Of a stretch of DNA of 64,000 bases, positions 52,461-62,881 are shown in pieces. The notes beneath the pieces are model-generated. The model did not search any database. It was given only the letters and a program-made list of their open reading frames with translations, and was not told the origin of the DNA. Made by a program: the position numbers and the translations under genes. The stretch's first letter is position 1. Each line of letters starts with the position of its first letter. Source of the stretch: Myxococcales bacterium (lineage in GTDB: Bacteria > Myxococcota > Myxococcia > Myxococcales > Anaeromyxobacteraceae); the NCBI GenBank assembly GCA_021806645.1, contig JAJZQX010000003.1:248001-312000 (forward strand). The letters are read 5' to 3'.

Positions 52461-54080
52461 ATGGCGAAGGACCTCGAACAGCCCCTGACACCGGCGCAGC
52501 TGGGGCTGATCCGTGCCCAGCTCTCCGCGACGACCGGGAGCCGGCGGCTCGACCTCATCCTCAGCGCGCCCAATCCGGGCGCGCTGGTCCGGGCGCTCCC
52601 TGCCGACGAGCTCTACTTCACCATCCGCGAGATCGGCCTGGCCGACGCGGTGGAGCTGGTCCAGCTGGCCTCGGCCGAGCAGTTCCGGACCTTCATCGAT
52701 CTCGACGCCTGGCGGCAGGGGCGGTTCGAGCCGCGCCGCGCCCTCCCCTGGCTGCGAGCGGCCCGCTCCGGCGCCCCCCTCGACTCCAGGCTGGCGGTCC
52801 GGCTGGCCCGCAAGATGCGAGCGCTCGACCAGGAGGTGGTCTACCTGGTGCTGCGCGACGCCATCCGCATCCATGACCTGAAGGTGGAGGAGGACCCGGA
52901 CGTCGAGAGCGACCAGGCCTGGCGCACCTCCGACGGCGCCTACCTGGTCGACTTCGTGGTCGAGGGGAGCGACTACGTGGCGATTCGCGGCCTCCTCGAC
53001 GACCTCGAGGCCGAGGATCCGTTCAAGTCCTCCCGGCTGCTCGGGGCGCTCGCCTGGGAGCTCCCCAGCGAGCTGGAGGAGACGGCGCTGCGCTGGCGGC
53101 AAGGGCGGCTCGCCGACCTCGGCTATCCTTCGCTGGAGGAGGCGCTCTCCTGGTACGCCCGGCCACCGACCCGGCCGGCCGAGGCGCCGGGCCAGCCCCG
53201 GCGGGCGCCCGGCTTCTTCCTCGCGCCGCTGGGCGACCGGACGTTGCTGGCGCGTGCCGCCGCCACCCTCGACGCCGGCGACCGCGAGGCGCTCGACATG
53301 CAGCTCGTCACCGCCGGCAACGCCGTGCTGGTGGCCGACGGCATCGACCCGGTCGACCTCGACCAGGTCCGGGCGGCGGTGACCGGCGCGCGCGCCATGG
53401 TGGAGCTCGGGCTGGAGCGGCTGGCGGGGGGCGACGAGGCCAGGGCGGCGGAGGTGCTGGCCAGCACGCCGGTGAAGCGGCTCTTCCAGGAGGGGTTCGG
53501 GCGGGTCCTGGAGCTCTCCTGGCGCGCCGACCGGCTCTACCGGGCTGGCGGGGCGGGCCGGCGGTCGGTGCCGCTCCTCGACGCGCCGCTCGGCGAGCTG
53601 CTGGCGGCGCTCTCCTCCCGCCGCCCCCGCTTCCACCCCGGGATCGAGCGGCCGCGCGACGAGTGGGGCTCGCCGAACGTCGCCGCGCTGGAGCCGCGCC
53701 GCTTCCTCACCACCAGCGACCTCACGCTTACAGCCACCGCGCTCGACCTCTGCGAGGGACTGGCGACCACGGCGCGCGAGCTGGGGCTGGTCCCGACGCA
53801 GGCCGAAGGGGACGCGCCGCGCCTGTCGAGCCTCTACCTGACCGCCCTCGCCAACGAGCGGCTGGGGCGGCGCTTCGAGCCCGTGCCCATCCCGGTGAGC
53901 GACCTGCCCGCGGTGACCGCGGCGCTGGGGCGGATCGAGGATCCCCGGCTCGCCTCGCGCGGCGAGGCCGGGGCGCTGCTGCAGACCCTGGCCCGACGGC
54001 AGGCCGAGGAGCTGGCGGCCAACCTCGACCGGGCCGCCGCGACGCCGGAGCTGGTGACCGCGCTCCTGCTGCGCCGCTGA
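52461..54080 (+). CDS. DUF6178-like protein of unknown function
   Basis: A 539-residue, mainly alpha-helical cytoplasmic protein with no signal peptide or membrane helix. Recognisable segments include LPADELYFTIREIGLADAVE, LVQLASAEQFRTFIDLDAW and MRALDQEVVYLVLRDAI. The middle region has a disordered stretch (PTRPAEAPGQPRRAPG) and the C-terminal third a second helical block. It resembles the DUF6178 family, found mostly in deltaproteobacteria; the family assignment is from memory of those motifs. It lies 25 bases after rpmB and may be co-transcribed. Role unknown. Confidence 0.6.
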   Translation: MAKDLEQPLTPAQLGLIRAQLSATTGSRRLDLILSAPNPGALVRALPADELYFTIREIGLADAVELVQLASAEQFRTFIDLDAWRQGRFEPRRALPWLRAARSGAPLDSRLAVRLARKMRALDQEVVYLVLRDAIRIHDLKVEEDPDVESDQAWRTSDGAYLVDFVVEGSDYVAIRGLLDDLEAEDPFKSSRLLGALAWELPSELEETALRWRQGRLADLGYPSLEEALSWYARPPTRPAEAPGQPRRAPGFFLAPLGDRTLLARAAATLDAGDREALDMQLVTAGNAVLVADGIDPVDLDQVRAAVTGARAMVELGLERLAGGDEARAAEVLASTPVKRLFQEGFGRVLELSWRADRLYRAGGAGRRSVPLLDAPLGELLAALSSRRPRFHPGIERPRDEWGSPNVAALEPRRFLTTSDLTLTATALDLCEGLATTARELGLVPTQAEGDAPRLSSLYLTALANERLGRRFEPVPIPVSDLPAVTAALGRIEDPRLASRGEAGALLQTLARRQAEELAANLDRAAATPELVTALLLRR

Positions 54081-54159
54081 CCACCACGCCGGAAAAGACG
54101 AAGCGCGCCGGCCCCGCTCTCGCGGAACCGGGCGCGCCTCGGCACGACCAGGGAGCTGG

Positions 54160-54360
54160 TTACTTCTTCGCCTCGGCCTTCTTCACGGCCTTCTTCACGG
54201 CCTTCTTCACGGTCTTGACGGGTTCGACCTTCTTCTCCTCCTTCGCGGCGGCGGCGACCGGGGCGGTGGCCGGAACAGCGGCCGGCTGGGCCACCTCGGC
54301 GAAGGCCGGGGCGACGAAGGCGAAGGCGGCGAGGGCGGCGGCGATCTTGGCAAACTTCAT
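54160..54360 (-). CDS. Small exported Lys/Ala-rich protein
   Basis: Sixty-six residues: a signal peptide (MKFAKIAAALAAFAFVAPAFA), an Ala/Pro/Val middle and a strongly basic C-terminus (KTVKKAVKKAVKKAEAKK). The KKAV repeats resemble histone-H1-like tails, but the signal peptide places the mature protein (about 45 residues) outside the cytoplasm. An AAGGAG ribosome site is just upstream. The 27-base interval at 54174-54215 that encodes the basic tail is itself repetitive. Function unknown; envelope or polyanion binding is possible. Confidence 0.75.
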   Translation of the reverse strand: MKFAKIAAALAAFAFVAPAFAEVAQPAAVPATAPVAAAAKEEKKVEPVKTVKKAVKKAVKKAEAKK

Positions 54361-54488
54361 GTGGTGTTCTCCTTGGTTGGCCGCTCCAGCGGCCTGGTTC
54401 GCAGCCTCTCCGACGCGCTCCCCTGCCCGCTTATTCATCTGCCGGAGCGATTTGGGCGCCACGGTGCCGCCGGCGTGGCCGCGGGACC

Positions 54489-54959
54489 CTAATGCTCCTC
54501 TCCCGCGGCCGGCTCGCCGGGAGCGCCTAGCGAGAGCCCGCACTCCGGGCACTCGGCCCGGGCGGCCGACGCCACGAAGCGGTGGCCGCAGGCCGGGCAC
54601 TCGATCTCGCCCCCCTGGTCGAGGTCCACGCCGGCCGCACCTCGCGCCGCGGCCTCTCGCGCCCCGGCGTCGCCGAGCAGCGTCGCCCAGTCGCGGCCCA
54701 GGAAGGCGCGGGCCGCCTCCACCTCCGCCCCGGGGACGTAAAGGTTCCACTTCGGGTCATGGCGCTCCTGCGGCGTCGTCCCCGGCACCTTCTCCATCTC
54801 CGCCGCCAGCCCCTGATCCTCCAGCAGGGCCATCAGCTCCCGCACCTGCGGGTAGGCGCCACGGAAGAGCAGGCTGAGCCCCTCCGCCTTCGCCGCACAG
54901 GTCACACACGCCTCCCCCTCGTCCATCGGGGTGCCACACACCTTGCAGTCCGCGCCCAT
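54489..54959 (-). CDS. Zinc-ribbon/DUF2007-like protein
   Basis: A 156-residue protein with a zinc ribbon at each end: [20 protein letters not shown] at 5-24 and CPACGHRF ... CPECGLSLG at about 120-145. The middle ([37 protein letters not shown]) resembles DUF2007, a small putative signal-transducing fold. The protein ends in an acidic tail (GEPAAGEEH). It is cytoplasmic by prediction and lies 92 bases from folD, which runs the opposite way. Function not known. Confidence 0.7.
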   Translation of the reverse strand: MGADCKVCGTPMDEGEACVTCAAKAEGLSLLFRGAYPQVRELMALLEDQGLAAEMEKVPGTTPQERHDPKWNLYVPGAEVEAARAFLGRDWATLLGDAGAREAAARGAAGVDLDQGGEIECPACGHRFVASAARAECPECGLSLGAPGEPAAGEEH

Positions 54960-55036
54960 CGACGCCTCCTCTCCGGGTTCCCGATGATAGCCTGAAGCCC
55001 CCCGGCCGACTCCGCCCCGACGGGTCTGAAGGCAGC

Positions 55037-55042
55037 TATACT
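55037..55042 (+). promoter_or_regulatory. -10 element of folD, probably leaderless
   Basis: TATACT lies 9 bases before the folD ATG, with no ribosome-binding site in between. Transcription would therefore start at or one base from the start codon. No good -35 is visible. The same TATACT spacing (8 bases) occurs at the Cys-rich lipoprotein gene. Confidence 0.45.
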
Positions 55043-55051
55043 CCGCCCCCC

Positions 55052-55894
55052 ATGATCATCGACGGCAAGGCGGTGGCCGCCCGGGTCCGGGCCGAGGTGG
55101 CGGAGCAGGTGGCGGCCCTGAAGCTGAAGGGGGTGGCGACCGGCCTGACCGTGGTCCGCGTCGGCGATGACCCGGCCTCGGCGGTCTACGTCCGGAACAA
55201 GATCAGGGCCTGCGCCGAGACCGGCATCGTCTCGACCGAGCACCACCTGCCCGACACCACCACGCAGGCCGAGCTGCTCGCCCTGATCGGGACGCTCAAC
55301 GACGACCCGGCCGTCCACGGCATCCTCGTCCAGCTCCCGCTGCCGAGGCAGATCGCGGAGCATGCGGTCCTGGTGGCCATCTCGCCCGCCAAGGACGCCG
55401 ACGGCTTCCACCCCTTCAACGTCGGCTGCCTCTGGACCGGCAAGCCGGCGCCGCGCGCCTGCACGCCCCACGGCGTGATGCGGCTGCTCGACGAGGCCGG
55501 GGTGGAGCTCAAGGGCAAGCACGCGGTGGTGGTCGGCCGCTCCAACATCGTAGGCAAGCCCCTGGCGGCCATGCTGCTGGAGCGCCACGCCACCGTCACC
55601 ATCGCCCATTCGCGCACCCCCGACCTCGCCGCCGAGGTGGCCCGCGCCGACGTCCTGGTCGCCGCGGTCGGCAAGGCCGGGATCATCAAGGGGGCCTGGG
55701 TGAAGCCGGGCGCGGTGGTGATCGACGTGGGGATGAACCGCGGCGCCGACGGCAAGCTGGTGGGCGACGTGGAGTTCGGCGAGGCCTCGACGCGCGCCTC
55801 CGCCATCACGCCGGTCCCGGGCGGAGTCGGCCCGATGACCATCGCCATGTTGCTGGCCAACACGGTGGAGCTGGCGGCGCGGACGGTGAGGTGA
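55052..55894 (+). CDS. folD: Methylene-tetrahydrofolate dehydrogenase/cyclohydrolase
   Basis: A 280-residue bifunctional enzyme interconverting 5,10-methylene- and 10-formyl-tetrahydrofolate with NADP. The catalytic Lys region reads [19 protein letters not shown]; the NADP site is [19 protein letters not shown], and the [14 protein letters not shown] block ends the protein. Full length. It precedes the glycine cleavage operon and supplies the same one-carbon pool, but has its own promoter and is separated from gcvT by 138 bases. Confidence 0.97.
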   Translation: MIIDGKAVAARVRAEVAEQVAALKLKGVATGLTVVRVGDDPASAVYVRNKIRACAETGIVSTEHHLPDTTTQAELLALIGTLNDDPAVHGILVQLPLPRQIAEHAVLVAISPAKDADGFHPFNVGCLWTGKPAPRACTPHGVMRLLDEAGVELKGKHAVVVGRSNIVGKPLAAMLLERHATVTIAHSRTPDLAAEVARADVLVAAVGKAGIIKGAWVKPGAVVIDVGMNRGADGKLVGDVEFGEASTRASAITPVPGGVGPMTIAMLLANTVELAARTVR

Positions 55895-55961
55895 GCCTCC
55901 GGCAGACCCGCCGCCTCGCCTGGGGCGCGGCACTGGGGCGACGATTCCTCCCAGGGATCGC

Positions 55962-55989
55962 TTGATTCCGGGGTCGGCGCCGCTACAAT
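55962..55989 (+). promoter_or_regulatory. Predicted promoter of the gcv operon
   Basis: TTGATT (55962-55967) and TACAAT (55984-55989) with 16 bases between; the -10 matches TATAAT in 5 of 6 positions. The expected start near 55996 leaves a 37-base leader, too short for a glycine riboswitch, and none of its conserved elements are seen. Confidence 0.6.
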
Positions 55990-56032
55990 CCGCCCGCTTC
56001 TCCGTCCCCTCCTTCCCGAGGCACCGATTCCC

Positions 56033-57121
56033 ATGGCCCTCCGCACGCCGCTCCACGCCGCCCACCTCCGCCACGGCGCGCGGATGGTGGAGTTCGCAGG
56101 CTGGGACATGCCCGTCCAGTACGCTGGCCTCATCGAGGAGCACGAGGCCGTGCGCGGCGCCGTCGGCCTCTTCGACGTCTCGCACATGGGCGAGGTGGTG
56201 TTTCGCGGTCCCAGGGCGCTGGCGGCCCTCCAGGCCATCTTCACCAACGACCTCTCCAGGGTGGCCGACGGGCAGGCGCAGTACGGCTGCCTCTGCCGCG
56301 AGAACGGCGGCATCGTCGACGACGTGGTGATCTACCGGCGCTCCGCCGAGGACCTGCTGGTCTGCGTGAACGCGGCCAACCGCCAGAAGGACTTCGAGTG
56401 GCTGAAGTCGCATGCCAGCGGCGCCGACGTCCGCAACGAGTCGGACGACTGGGCCCAGGTGGCGCTGCAGGGGCCGAAGGCGCTGGCGGTGCTGAAGAAG
56501 CTCACCGCGACCGACCTCGACGCCATCAAGACCTACCGCCACGCGCCGGGCACGGTGGCCGGCATCACCTGCCTCATCGCCCGCACCGGCTACACCGGCG
56601 AGGACGGCTTCGAGCTCTTCTGCCCGGCCGCGCAGGCCGAGAAGCTCTGGGACGCGCTGATGGCGGCCGGCAAGCCGGAGGGGATCCAGCCGGCCGGCCT
56701 CGGCTGCCGTGACACGCTCCGGCTCGAGATGGCCTACCGGCTCTACGGCTCCGACATGGACGACGACGCCTCGCCGCTCGAGGCCGGGCTGGCCTGGGTG
56801 GTCAAGTTCGACAAGGGCGACTTCATCGGCCGAGCCGCGCTCCAGAAGCAGAAGGAGCAGGGGCTGTCGCGCAAGCTGGTCGGCTTCCAGCTCACCGAGC
56901 CCGGCATCGCCCGCCATGGCCACCCGGTGGTCCACGACGGCCGCGCCGTCGGCGTGGTCACCAGCGGCACCCGCTCCCCGTCGCTCAAGACGTCGATCGG
57001 GCTGGCCTACGTCCCGCCGGCGCTGGCCGCCGAGGGCTCGGCCCTGGCCGTCGAGATCCGCGGCAAGCCGGTGGCCGCGGTGGTGGTGAAGACCCCCTTC
57101 CTTTCCCGCAAAGGCAGCTGA
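56033..57121 (+). CDS. gcvT: Glycine cleavage system T protein (aminomethyltransferase)
   Basis: A 362-residue enzyme that releases ammonia from the lipoyl-bound aminomethyl group and forms methylene-tetrahydrofolate. The folate-site Asp is in the N-terminal domain (VGLFDVSHMGEV), and the G...RTGYTGEDGFE and GLGCRDTLRLEM blocks are present. The barrel-like C-terminal domain (GIARHGHPVV..., VTSGTRSPSLKTSIGLAYV) is complete. It heads gcvT-gcvH-gcvPA-gcvPB; 12 bases to gcvH. Confidence 0.97.
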   Translation: MALRTPLHAAHLRHGARMVEFAGWDMPVQYAGLIEEHEAVRGAVGLFDVSHMGEVVFRGPRALAALQAIFTNDLSRVADGQAQYGCLCRENGGIVDDVVIYRRSAEDLLVCVNAANRQKDFEWLKSHASGADVRNESDDWAQVALQGPKALAVLKKLTATDLDAIKTYRHAPGTVAGITCLIARTGYTGEDGFELFCPAAQAEKLWDALMAAGKPEGIQPAGLGCRDTLRLEMAYRLYGSDMDDDASPLEAGLAWVVKFDKGDFIGRAALQKQKEQGLSRKLVGFQLTEPGIARHGHPVVHDGRAVGVVTSGTRSPSLKTSIGLAYVPPALAAEGSALAVEIRGKPVAAVVVKTPFLSRKGS

Positions 57122-57133
57122 CCAGGAGCGACC

Positions 57134-57520
57134 ATGACCATCCCCGACGACCTCAAGTACACCAAGGACCACGAGTGGGCCCGCCCGAAGGGGGCCAGGG
57201 TCCTGGTCGGCATCACCGACTTCGCCCAGGACCAGCTCGGGGACGTGGTCTTCGTCGAGCTGCCGGCCGTGGGTGACGAGGTGAAGAAGGGCGAGTCGTT
57301 CGGCGTGGTCGAGTCGACCAAGGCCGTCTCCGAGCTCTTCGCCCCCATCTCCGGCAAGGTGGTGGAGGTGAACGACCCGCTGGTCGAGGCCCCCGAGAAC
57401 ATCAACGAGGACCCGTACGAGGAGGGCTGGATGATCGCCATCGAGCCGTCCGATCCCAAGGAGCTGACCGAGCTGCTCGACGCCAAGGCCTACAAGGCCC
57501 ACGTCGACGAGCAGGGCTAG
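57134..57520 (+). CDS. gcvH: Glycine cleavage system H protein
   Basis: A 128-residue lipoyl carrier that shuttles the aminomethyl group. The lipoylated Lys is Lys63 in VVESTKAVSEL; the fold is the single hybrid barrel (LVGITDFAQDQLGDVVFVEL, EPSDPKELTELLD). AGGAG precedes the ATG. The lipoate-attaching enzyme is not in the window. Confidence 0.98.
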   Translation: MTIPDDLKYTKDHEWARPKGARVLVGITDFAQDQLGDVVFVELPAVGDEVKKGESFGVVESTKAVSELFAPISGKVVEVNDPLVEAPENINEDPYEEGWMIAIEPSDPKELTELLDAKAYKAHVDEQG

Positions 57521-57565
57521 CCCCACCTCCACCGTCGCGGCGCGCCGCGCCGTTGAGGAGCTCCG

Positions 57566-58896
57566 TTGCGCTACCACCCGCACACACCCGAAGACGTCCG
57601 CGCCATGCTGGACGTGGTCGGGAAGAAGTCGGTCTCCGAGCTCTTCCGCTCCATCCCCACCCCGCTCCGCCTGCAGCGGCCGCTCCAGGTGCCGCCGGCG
57701 CTCGACGAGATCGCCCTCTTCGGCGAGCTGGGCCGGATGGCGGCGCGCAACGTGGTCAGCCACCCGCCCTTCGTCGGCGCCGGCTCCTACCCGCACCACG
57801 TCCCGCCCACGGTCGACCAGCTGCTGCTGCGCGGCGAGTTCTTCACCGCCTACACGCCCTACCAGCCGGAGATCGCCCAGGGGACGCTGCAGGCCCTCTT
57901 CGAGTGGCAGACCTTCGTCTGCCTGCTCACCGGCCTCGACGTCTCCAACGCCTCGGTCTACGACGGCGCCACCGCCACCGCCGAGGCGGCGCTGATGGCG
58001 ACCCGCGTGACCGATCGCTCCAAGGTGGTGATCTCGGCGGCGGTCCACCCGGCTTACCGGGACACCCTCGCCACCTACCTGCGCTCCACCGGCGACGAGA
58101 TCGTCACCGTCCCGTTCGGCGCCGACGGCCGCACCGACCTGGCCGCGCTGGCCCGCGCCGCCGAGGGAGCGGCCGCCGTCATCGTCGGCTGGCCCAACGC
58201 GCTCGGCGTAATCGACGCGCTCCCAGAGGCGGCCGCCATCGCCAGGAAGGCCGGCGCGCTCACCGTGGCGGTCACCGCCGAGGCAGTCTCGCTCGGCCTG
58301 CTGCAGGCCCCAGGCGCGCTCGGCGCCGACGTGGCGGTCGGCAGCTTCCAGAGCTTCGGCAACTCCATGGCCTACGGCGGGCCGGCCCCGGGCTTCTTCG
58401 CCATCCGCGAGAAGTACGTCCGGCAGATGCCGGGGCGGGTCTGCGGCGCCACCGTAGACAAGCACGGCCGCCGCGGCTTCGTGCTCACCCTCTCCACCCG
58501 CGAGCAGCACATCCGGCGCGAGAAGGCGACGTCCAACATCTGCACCAACGCCGGGCTCTGCGCGCTGGCGTCCACCATGCACCTGGCGCTGCTCGGCAGG
58601 CAGGGGCTGGCCGACCTGGCCCGGCTCAACCACGAGCGGGCGCGGCTGCTGCGCGACGAGCTGGGGAAGGTGGGCGTCAAGCCGATCTTCGCCGGCCCGG
58701 TCTTCAACGAGCAGGCCTTCGACGTCGGTGACGCCGAGGCGGTGGTGGCCAGGCTGGCCAAGCGCGGCCTCGCCGCCGGGCTGCCGCTGGCGCGCTGGTT
58801 CCCCGACCATCCGCGAGCCAGGGGGGCGCTGCTCTGCGTCGCCACCGAGCTCCACTCCCCCGAGCTGATCCAGCTCTTCGCCAAGGCGGTGAAGCC

Positions 58897-58900
<4 letters not shown>
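57566..58900 (+). CDS. gcvPA: Glycine dehydrogenase (decarboxylating) subunit 1
   Basis: A 444-residue N-terminal half of the two-subunit glycine decarboxylase. Blocks include [40 protein letters not shown] and a C-terminal [20 protein letters not shown]. It has the PLP-enzyme fold but lacks the PLP-Lys, which is in subunit 2. The start is a TTG preceded by GAGGAG; no closer ATG exists. It overlaps gcvPB (GTGA). Confidence 0.96.
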
Positions 58901-60453
<1,553 letters not shown>

Positions 60454-60457
60454 TCGT

Positions 60458-60485
60458 GCTGGCGCCGGCTTCTGGTGGCGCCAGC
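60458..60485 (+). terminator. Hairpin after the gcv operon
   Basis: GCTGGCGCC (60458-60466) and GGCGCCAGC (60477-60485) form a 9-bp stem with a 10-base loop, starting 5 bases after the gcvPB stop. There is no T tract, so termination is likely but not certain. Confidence 0.55.
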
Positions 60486-60887
60486 GCAATACTCGAGAAC
60501 CTGCTGCCACCGTGACACGTGGCGGAAGGTGCCTTCCCGAGCCCGGCGGTTCGGCGCGTCCTTCCACCCGGCGGCGCCTGCGGGCGGGAGGCTGTCCCGC
60601 GCCGGCACACGGCCTGCGCGCGCGGTCGGTTGCTCGCCGGCCTCGGCGCGCGGCCCGCTGGAGATGCGGGGCGCGCCGGCAAGGGTCGCCTCGCTGGAGC
60701 GGCCTGCGGCTTCAGCGACCGAGCCCGGGCGAGGCTCCGGTTGCCGTCGCGCACGCTGGACCCGGGCGCGCCTCGGCAGCGCATCCTAGCGGGCGTGCTC
60801 GGCAAGTGTGCCTTCGCGCGACAGCCCCGCCCGACTTCGGCGCCTGTGCGATTGGACGCCGAACCGCCGGGCCCCTGGCCGGCGCCG
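60486..60887. other. Intergenic stretch with no recognised gene
   Basis: Four hundred bases of GC-rich sequence between the gcv operon and the broken ORF after mgsA. All frames give Arg/Pro/Gly-rich translations without family motifs; no tRNA, riboswitch or repeat was found. It is probably decayed or non-coding sequence. Confidence 0.4.
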
Positions 60888-61110
60888 TCATGCCGCCGGC
60901 GAGCGCGGCGCCAATCTCCTCCACATCATCAGGACCCCGACGGCGAGGAGCACCGAGGCCAGCAGCGCCAGCGGATTCCCCGGCGTCTCGCGCACCCGCA
61001 GCGCCACCGCCGGGACCACTGCGGTCTCCACCAGCAGGAGCGGCCGCCTGCAACAGCAGGACCAGCGCCGGCGGCGCCGGGGGCCCCATCGTACCCGGAG
61101 GGCCCGTCAC
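60888..61110 (-). pseudogene. Broken small membrane-protein ORF after mgsA
   Basis: A GTG at 61110 overlaps the mgsA stop (GTGA), and its first ~20 codons read [21 protein letters not shown]. The frame then becomes Gly/Ala-rich, while a frame one base away reads RPLLLVETAVVPAVALRVRE and then TPGNPLALLASVLLAVGVLM followed by MWRRLAPRSPAA and a stop at 60888-60890. A single-base frameshift near 61040-61050 would join both. The C-terminus (hydrophobic helix then RR) resembles a surface-sorting anchor tail. Reading is tentative. Confidence 0.35.
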
Positions 61111-61583
61111 GCCTTCAGTTTCTCCGCGAGGAAGGCGGCGCGCTCGGAGTCATGATCGGCCACCTGCCGGTCATAGGCGCCGTGGAAGAGCGGCGCGGCC
61201 ACCAGGAAGTCGGCGGTGGCGCGGTTGCACGCGGTGGGGATGTTGTAGAGCACCGCCAGCCGCAGCAGCGCCTTGACGTCCGGGTCGTGCGGCTGCGGCT
61301 CGAGCGGATCCCAGAAGAAGACGAGGACGTCGATCTCCCCCTCGGAGATGCGGGCGCCCACCTGCTGGTCGCCGCCGAGCGGGCCGGAGCGGAAGCAGGT
61401 CACCGGCAGGCCGGTCCGCTCCGCCACCAGCGCCCCGGTGGTCCCGGTGGCGAAGAGCTCGTGCTCCACCAGGACGGGCCGGTTGTAGGCCACCCAGTCG
61501 AGCAGGTCGGGCTTGCGCCGATCGTGGGCGATGAGCGCCAGCCGCTTGCGCGCCGGCATGGCCATCCGGAAAGTCTTGCTCAA
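61107..61583 (-). CDS. mgsA: Methylglyoxal synthase
   Basis: A 158-residue enzyme that converts dihydroxyacetone phosphate to methylglyoxal and phosphate. The catalytic block [14 protein letters not shown] is present, with Asp72; H20 ([13 protein letters not shown]) and ATGTTGALV bind phosphate; CNRATADFL near the end is conserved. The TTG at 61583, preceded by GGGAGAG, is chosen because no good ribosome site lies before the in-frame ATGs at 61565 and 61559. It follows the TonB-like gene by 31 bases. Confidence 0.95.
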   Translation of the reverse strand: MSKTFRMAMPARKRLALIAHDRRKPDLLDWVAYNRPVLVEHELFATGTTGALVAERTGLPVTCFRSGPLGGDQQVGARISEGEIDVLVFFWDPLEPQPHDPDVKALLRLAVLYNIPTACNRATADFLVAAPLFHGAYDRQVADHDSERAAFLAEKLKA

Positions 61584-61614
61584 GGCCGGCTCTCCCGGGC
61601 CGCGCGCATCGACC

Positions 61615-62784
61615 TCACGGTCCGCCCCGGAAGATCTGGAACCCGCCGTGGCCGACCTCGAGATAGAAGCCGAAGGTGAAGCGGATCTCCCCGTTCGGCT
61701 CGACGATGCCGGGCGGCGGGTTGGCGAAGGGTTGGGCCCGCTTGAAGGCCTCGACGGTGGTCTTGTCGAGGAACTCCATCCCGCTGGTCCTCTTCACCAC
61801 CACGCCCTTGAGCGCGCCGGTGTCGTCGAGCGTCACGGTGAGGAGCGTGTAGCGATCGCGGTTGCCGAAGACCGTCCGGTCGGGGTCGCGCTGGTCGAGC
61901 GCGCGCTGCGGGTTCCAGGTGGACGAGACCGCCTGCTTGATCCGGTTGAAGTAGGTCGCGTACTTCCACTCCCGGGTGTTGAGGAAGGTGCCGTCCCCCT
62001 CGTCGACGTTGTCGAGCTTGTCGGGCGAGCCGCCGCCGGCCAGCCGCGCCAGCGTCCGCGGGGTGAGCGCCAGCCGCGGGTCGTACTGGCCCGGCCGCCG
62101 CAGGCCGCCGTCGCCGGCGCCCGACGCGCCCGAGGACCGGTCAGCCTCGGTGGTCAACTTCGGCTCCCAGGGCAGCGTCGGGATCTCGCCGCCGGCGACC
62201 GGCGGCGGACGATCGCCCCGTGGCACGGCCCTGTTCATGGCCTGCCTCCGGTCCTGGCCGGCGCGCTCACCGACCCGTCCCTCGACCGACCGCTCCGACT
62301 TCCCGTCCTGGCCGCCGCGAGCCGTGCTGGCCGCCGCCCCTTTCCCGACCGGCCCCGGCGGCGCCGCCGGGGCGCCCGGACCGCGGAAGCGGGAGCGCGT
62401 CTCCTTGTCCACGGCGTTGTCGCGATCGGAGACGTACCTGGTGTCCTTTGGAGTCCTGGCGTTGGAGGTGGCGGTCTCGACCACCTGCCCGGGGAACTTG
62501 CGCTGCTCCTCCGGCGGCGGCTGGCGCGGCGGAGGCGGCACGCTGGGCGCCGGTGCGGCCTTGGGGTCCCGGATGGACCGGTTGGCGGTCCAGTCGGAGG
62601 CGCTCAGCGCCGCCAGGTCGACCGGCTGGATCTCCTTGACCGGGCCGAGCCCGAGCGAGCTCGGATCGACGCGCGACACCAGCAGCCAGTTGGCCAGCAG
62701 GGAGACGACCAGCGCCACGACCGTCCGGAGGCCGGGGCGGTCGGAGCGCTTTCGGCGGCGAAGGGTAGGTCCAAAGTGGGGCAT
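61615..62784 (-). CDS. TonB-like energy transducer protein
   Basis: A 389-residue protein with a single N-terminal membrane helix ([16 protein letters not shown]), a long disordered, Pro- and charge-rich periplasmic region ([20 protein letters not shown]) and a C-terminal TonB-type domain (about 300-380: [53 protein letters not shown]). ExbB/ExbD and a TonB-dependent receptor are not in the window. Proteins of this form (AgmX-like) are also used in myxobacterial motility, so the role is open. A -10-like TAAGAT lies upstream. Confidence 0.85.
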   Translation of the reverse strand: MPHFGPTLRRRKRSDRPGLRTVVALVVSLLANWLLVSRVDPSSLGLGPVKEIQPVDLAALSASDWTANRSIRDPKAAPAPSVPPPPRQPPPEEQRKFPGQVVETATSNARTPKDTRYVSDRDNAVDKETRSRFRGPGAPAAPPGPVGKGAAASTARGGQDGKSERSVEGRVGERAGQDRRQAMNRAVPRGDRPPPVAGGEIPTLPWEPKLTTEADRSSGASGAGDGGLRRPGQYDPRLALTPRTLARLAGGGSPDKLDNVDEGDGTFLNTREWKYATYFNRIKQAVSSTWNPQRALDQRDPDRTVFGNRDRYTLLTVTLDDTGALKGVVVKRTSGMEFLDKTTVEAFKRAQPFANPPPGIVEPNGEIRFTFGFYLEVGHGGFQIFRGGP

Positions 62785-62881
62785 CGTGCCTTTCGAATCT
62801 TAACAGGAAAGTGGCCCCGCGCCTTACCTCCGACGGGACGTTGCCTCCGGGAAGGCCCCCGGCTAGACCTTTGACCCAACG

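Noticed and set aside
55895-56032. Glycine riboswitch upstream of gcvT.
   Set aside because: The predicted start at about 55996 leaves only 37 bases of leader, and the conserved glycine-aptamer cores are not visible.
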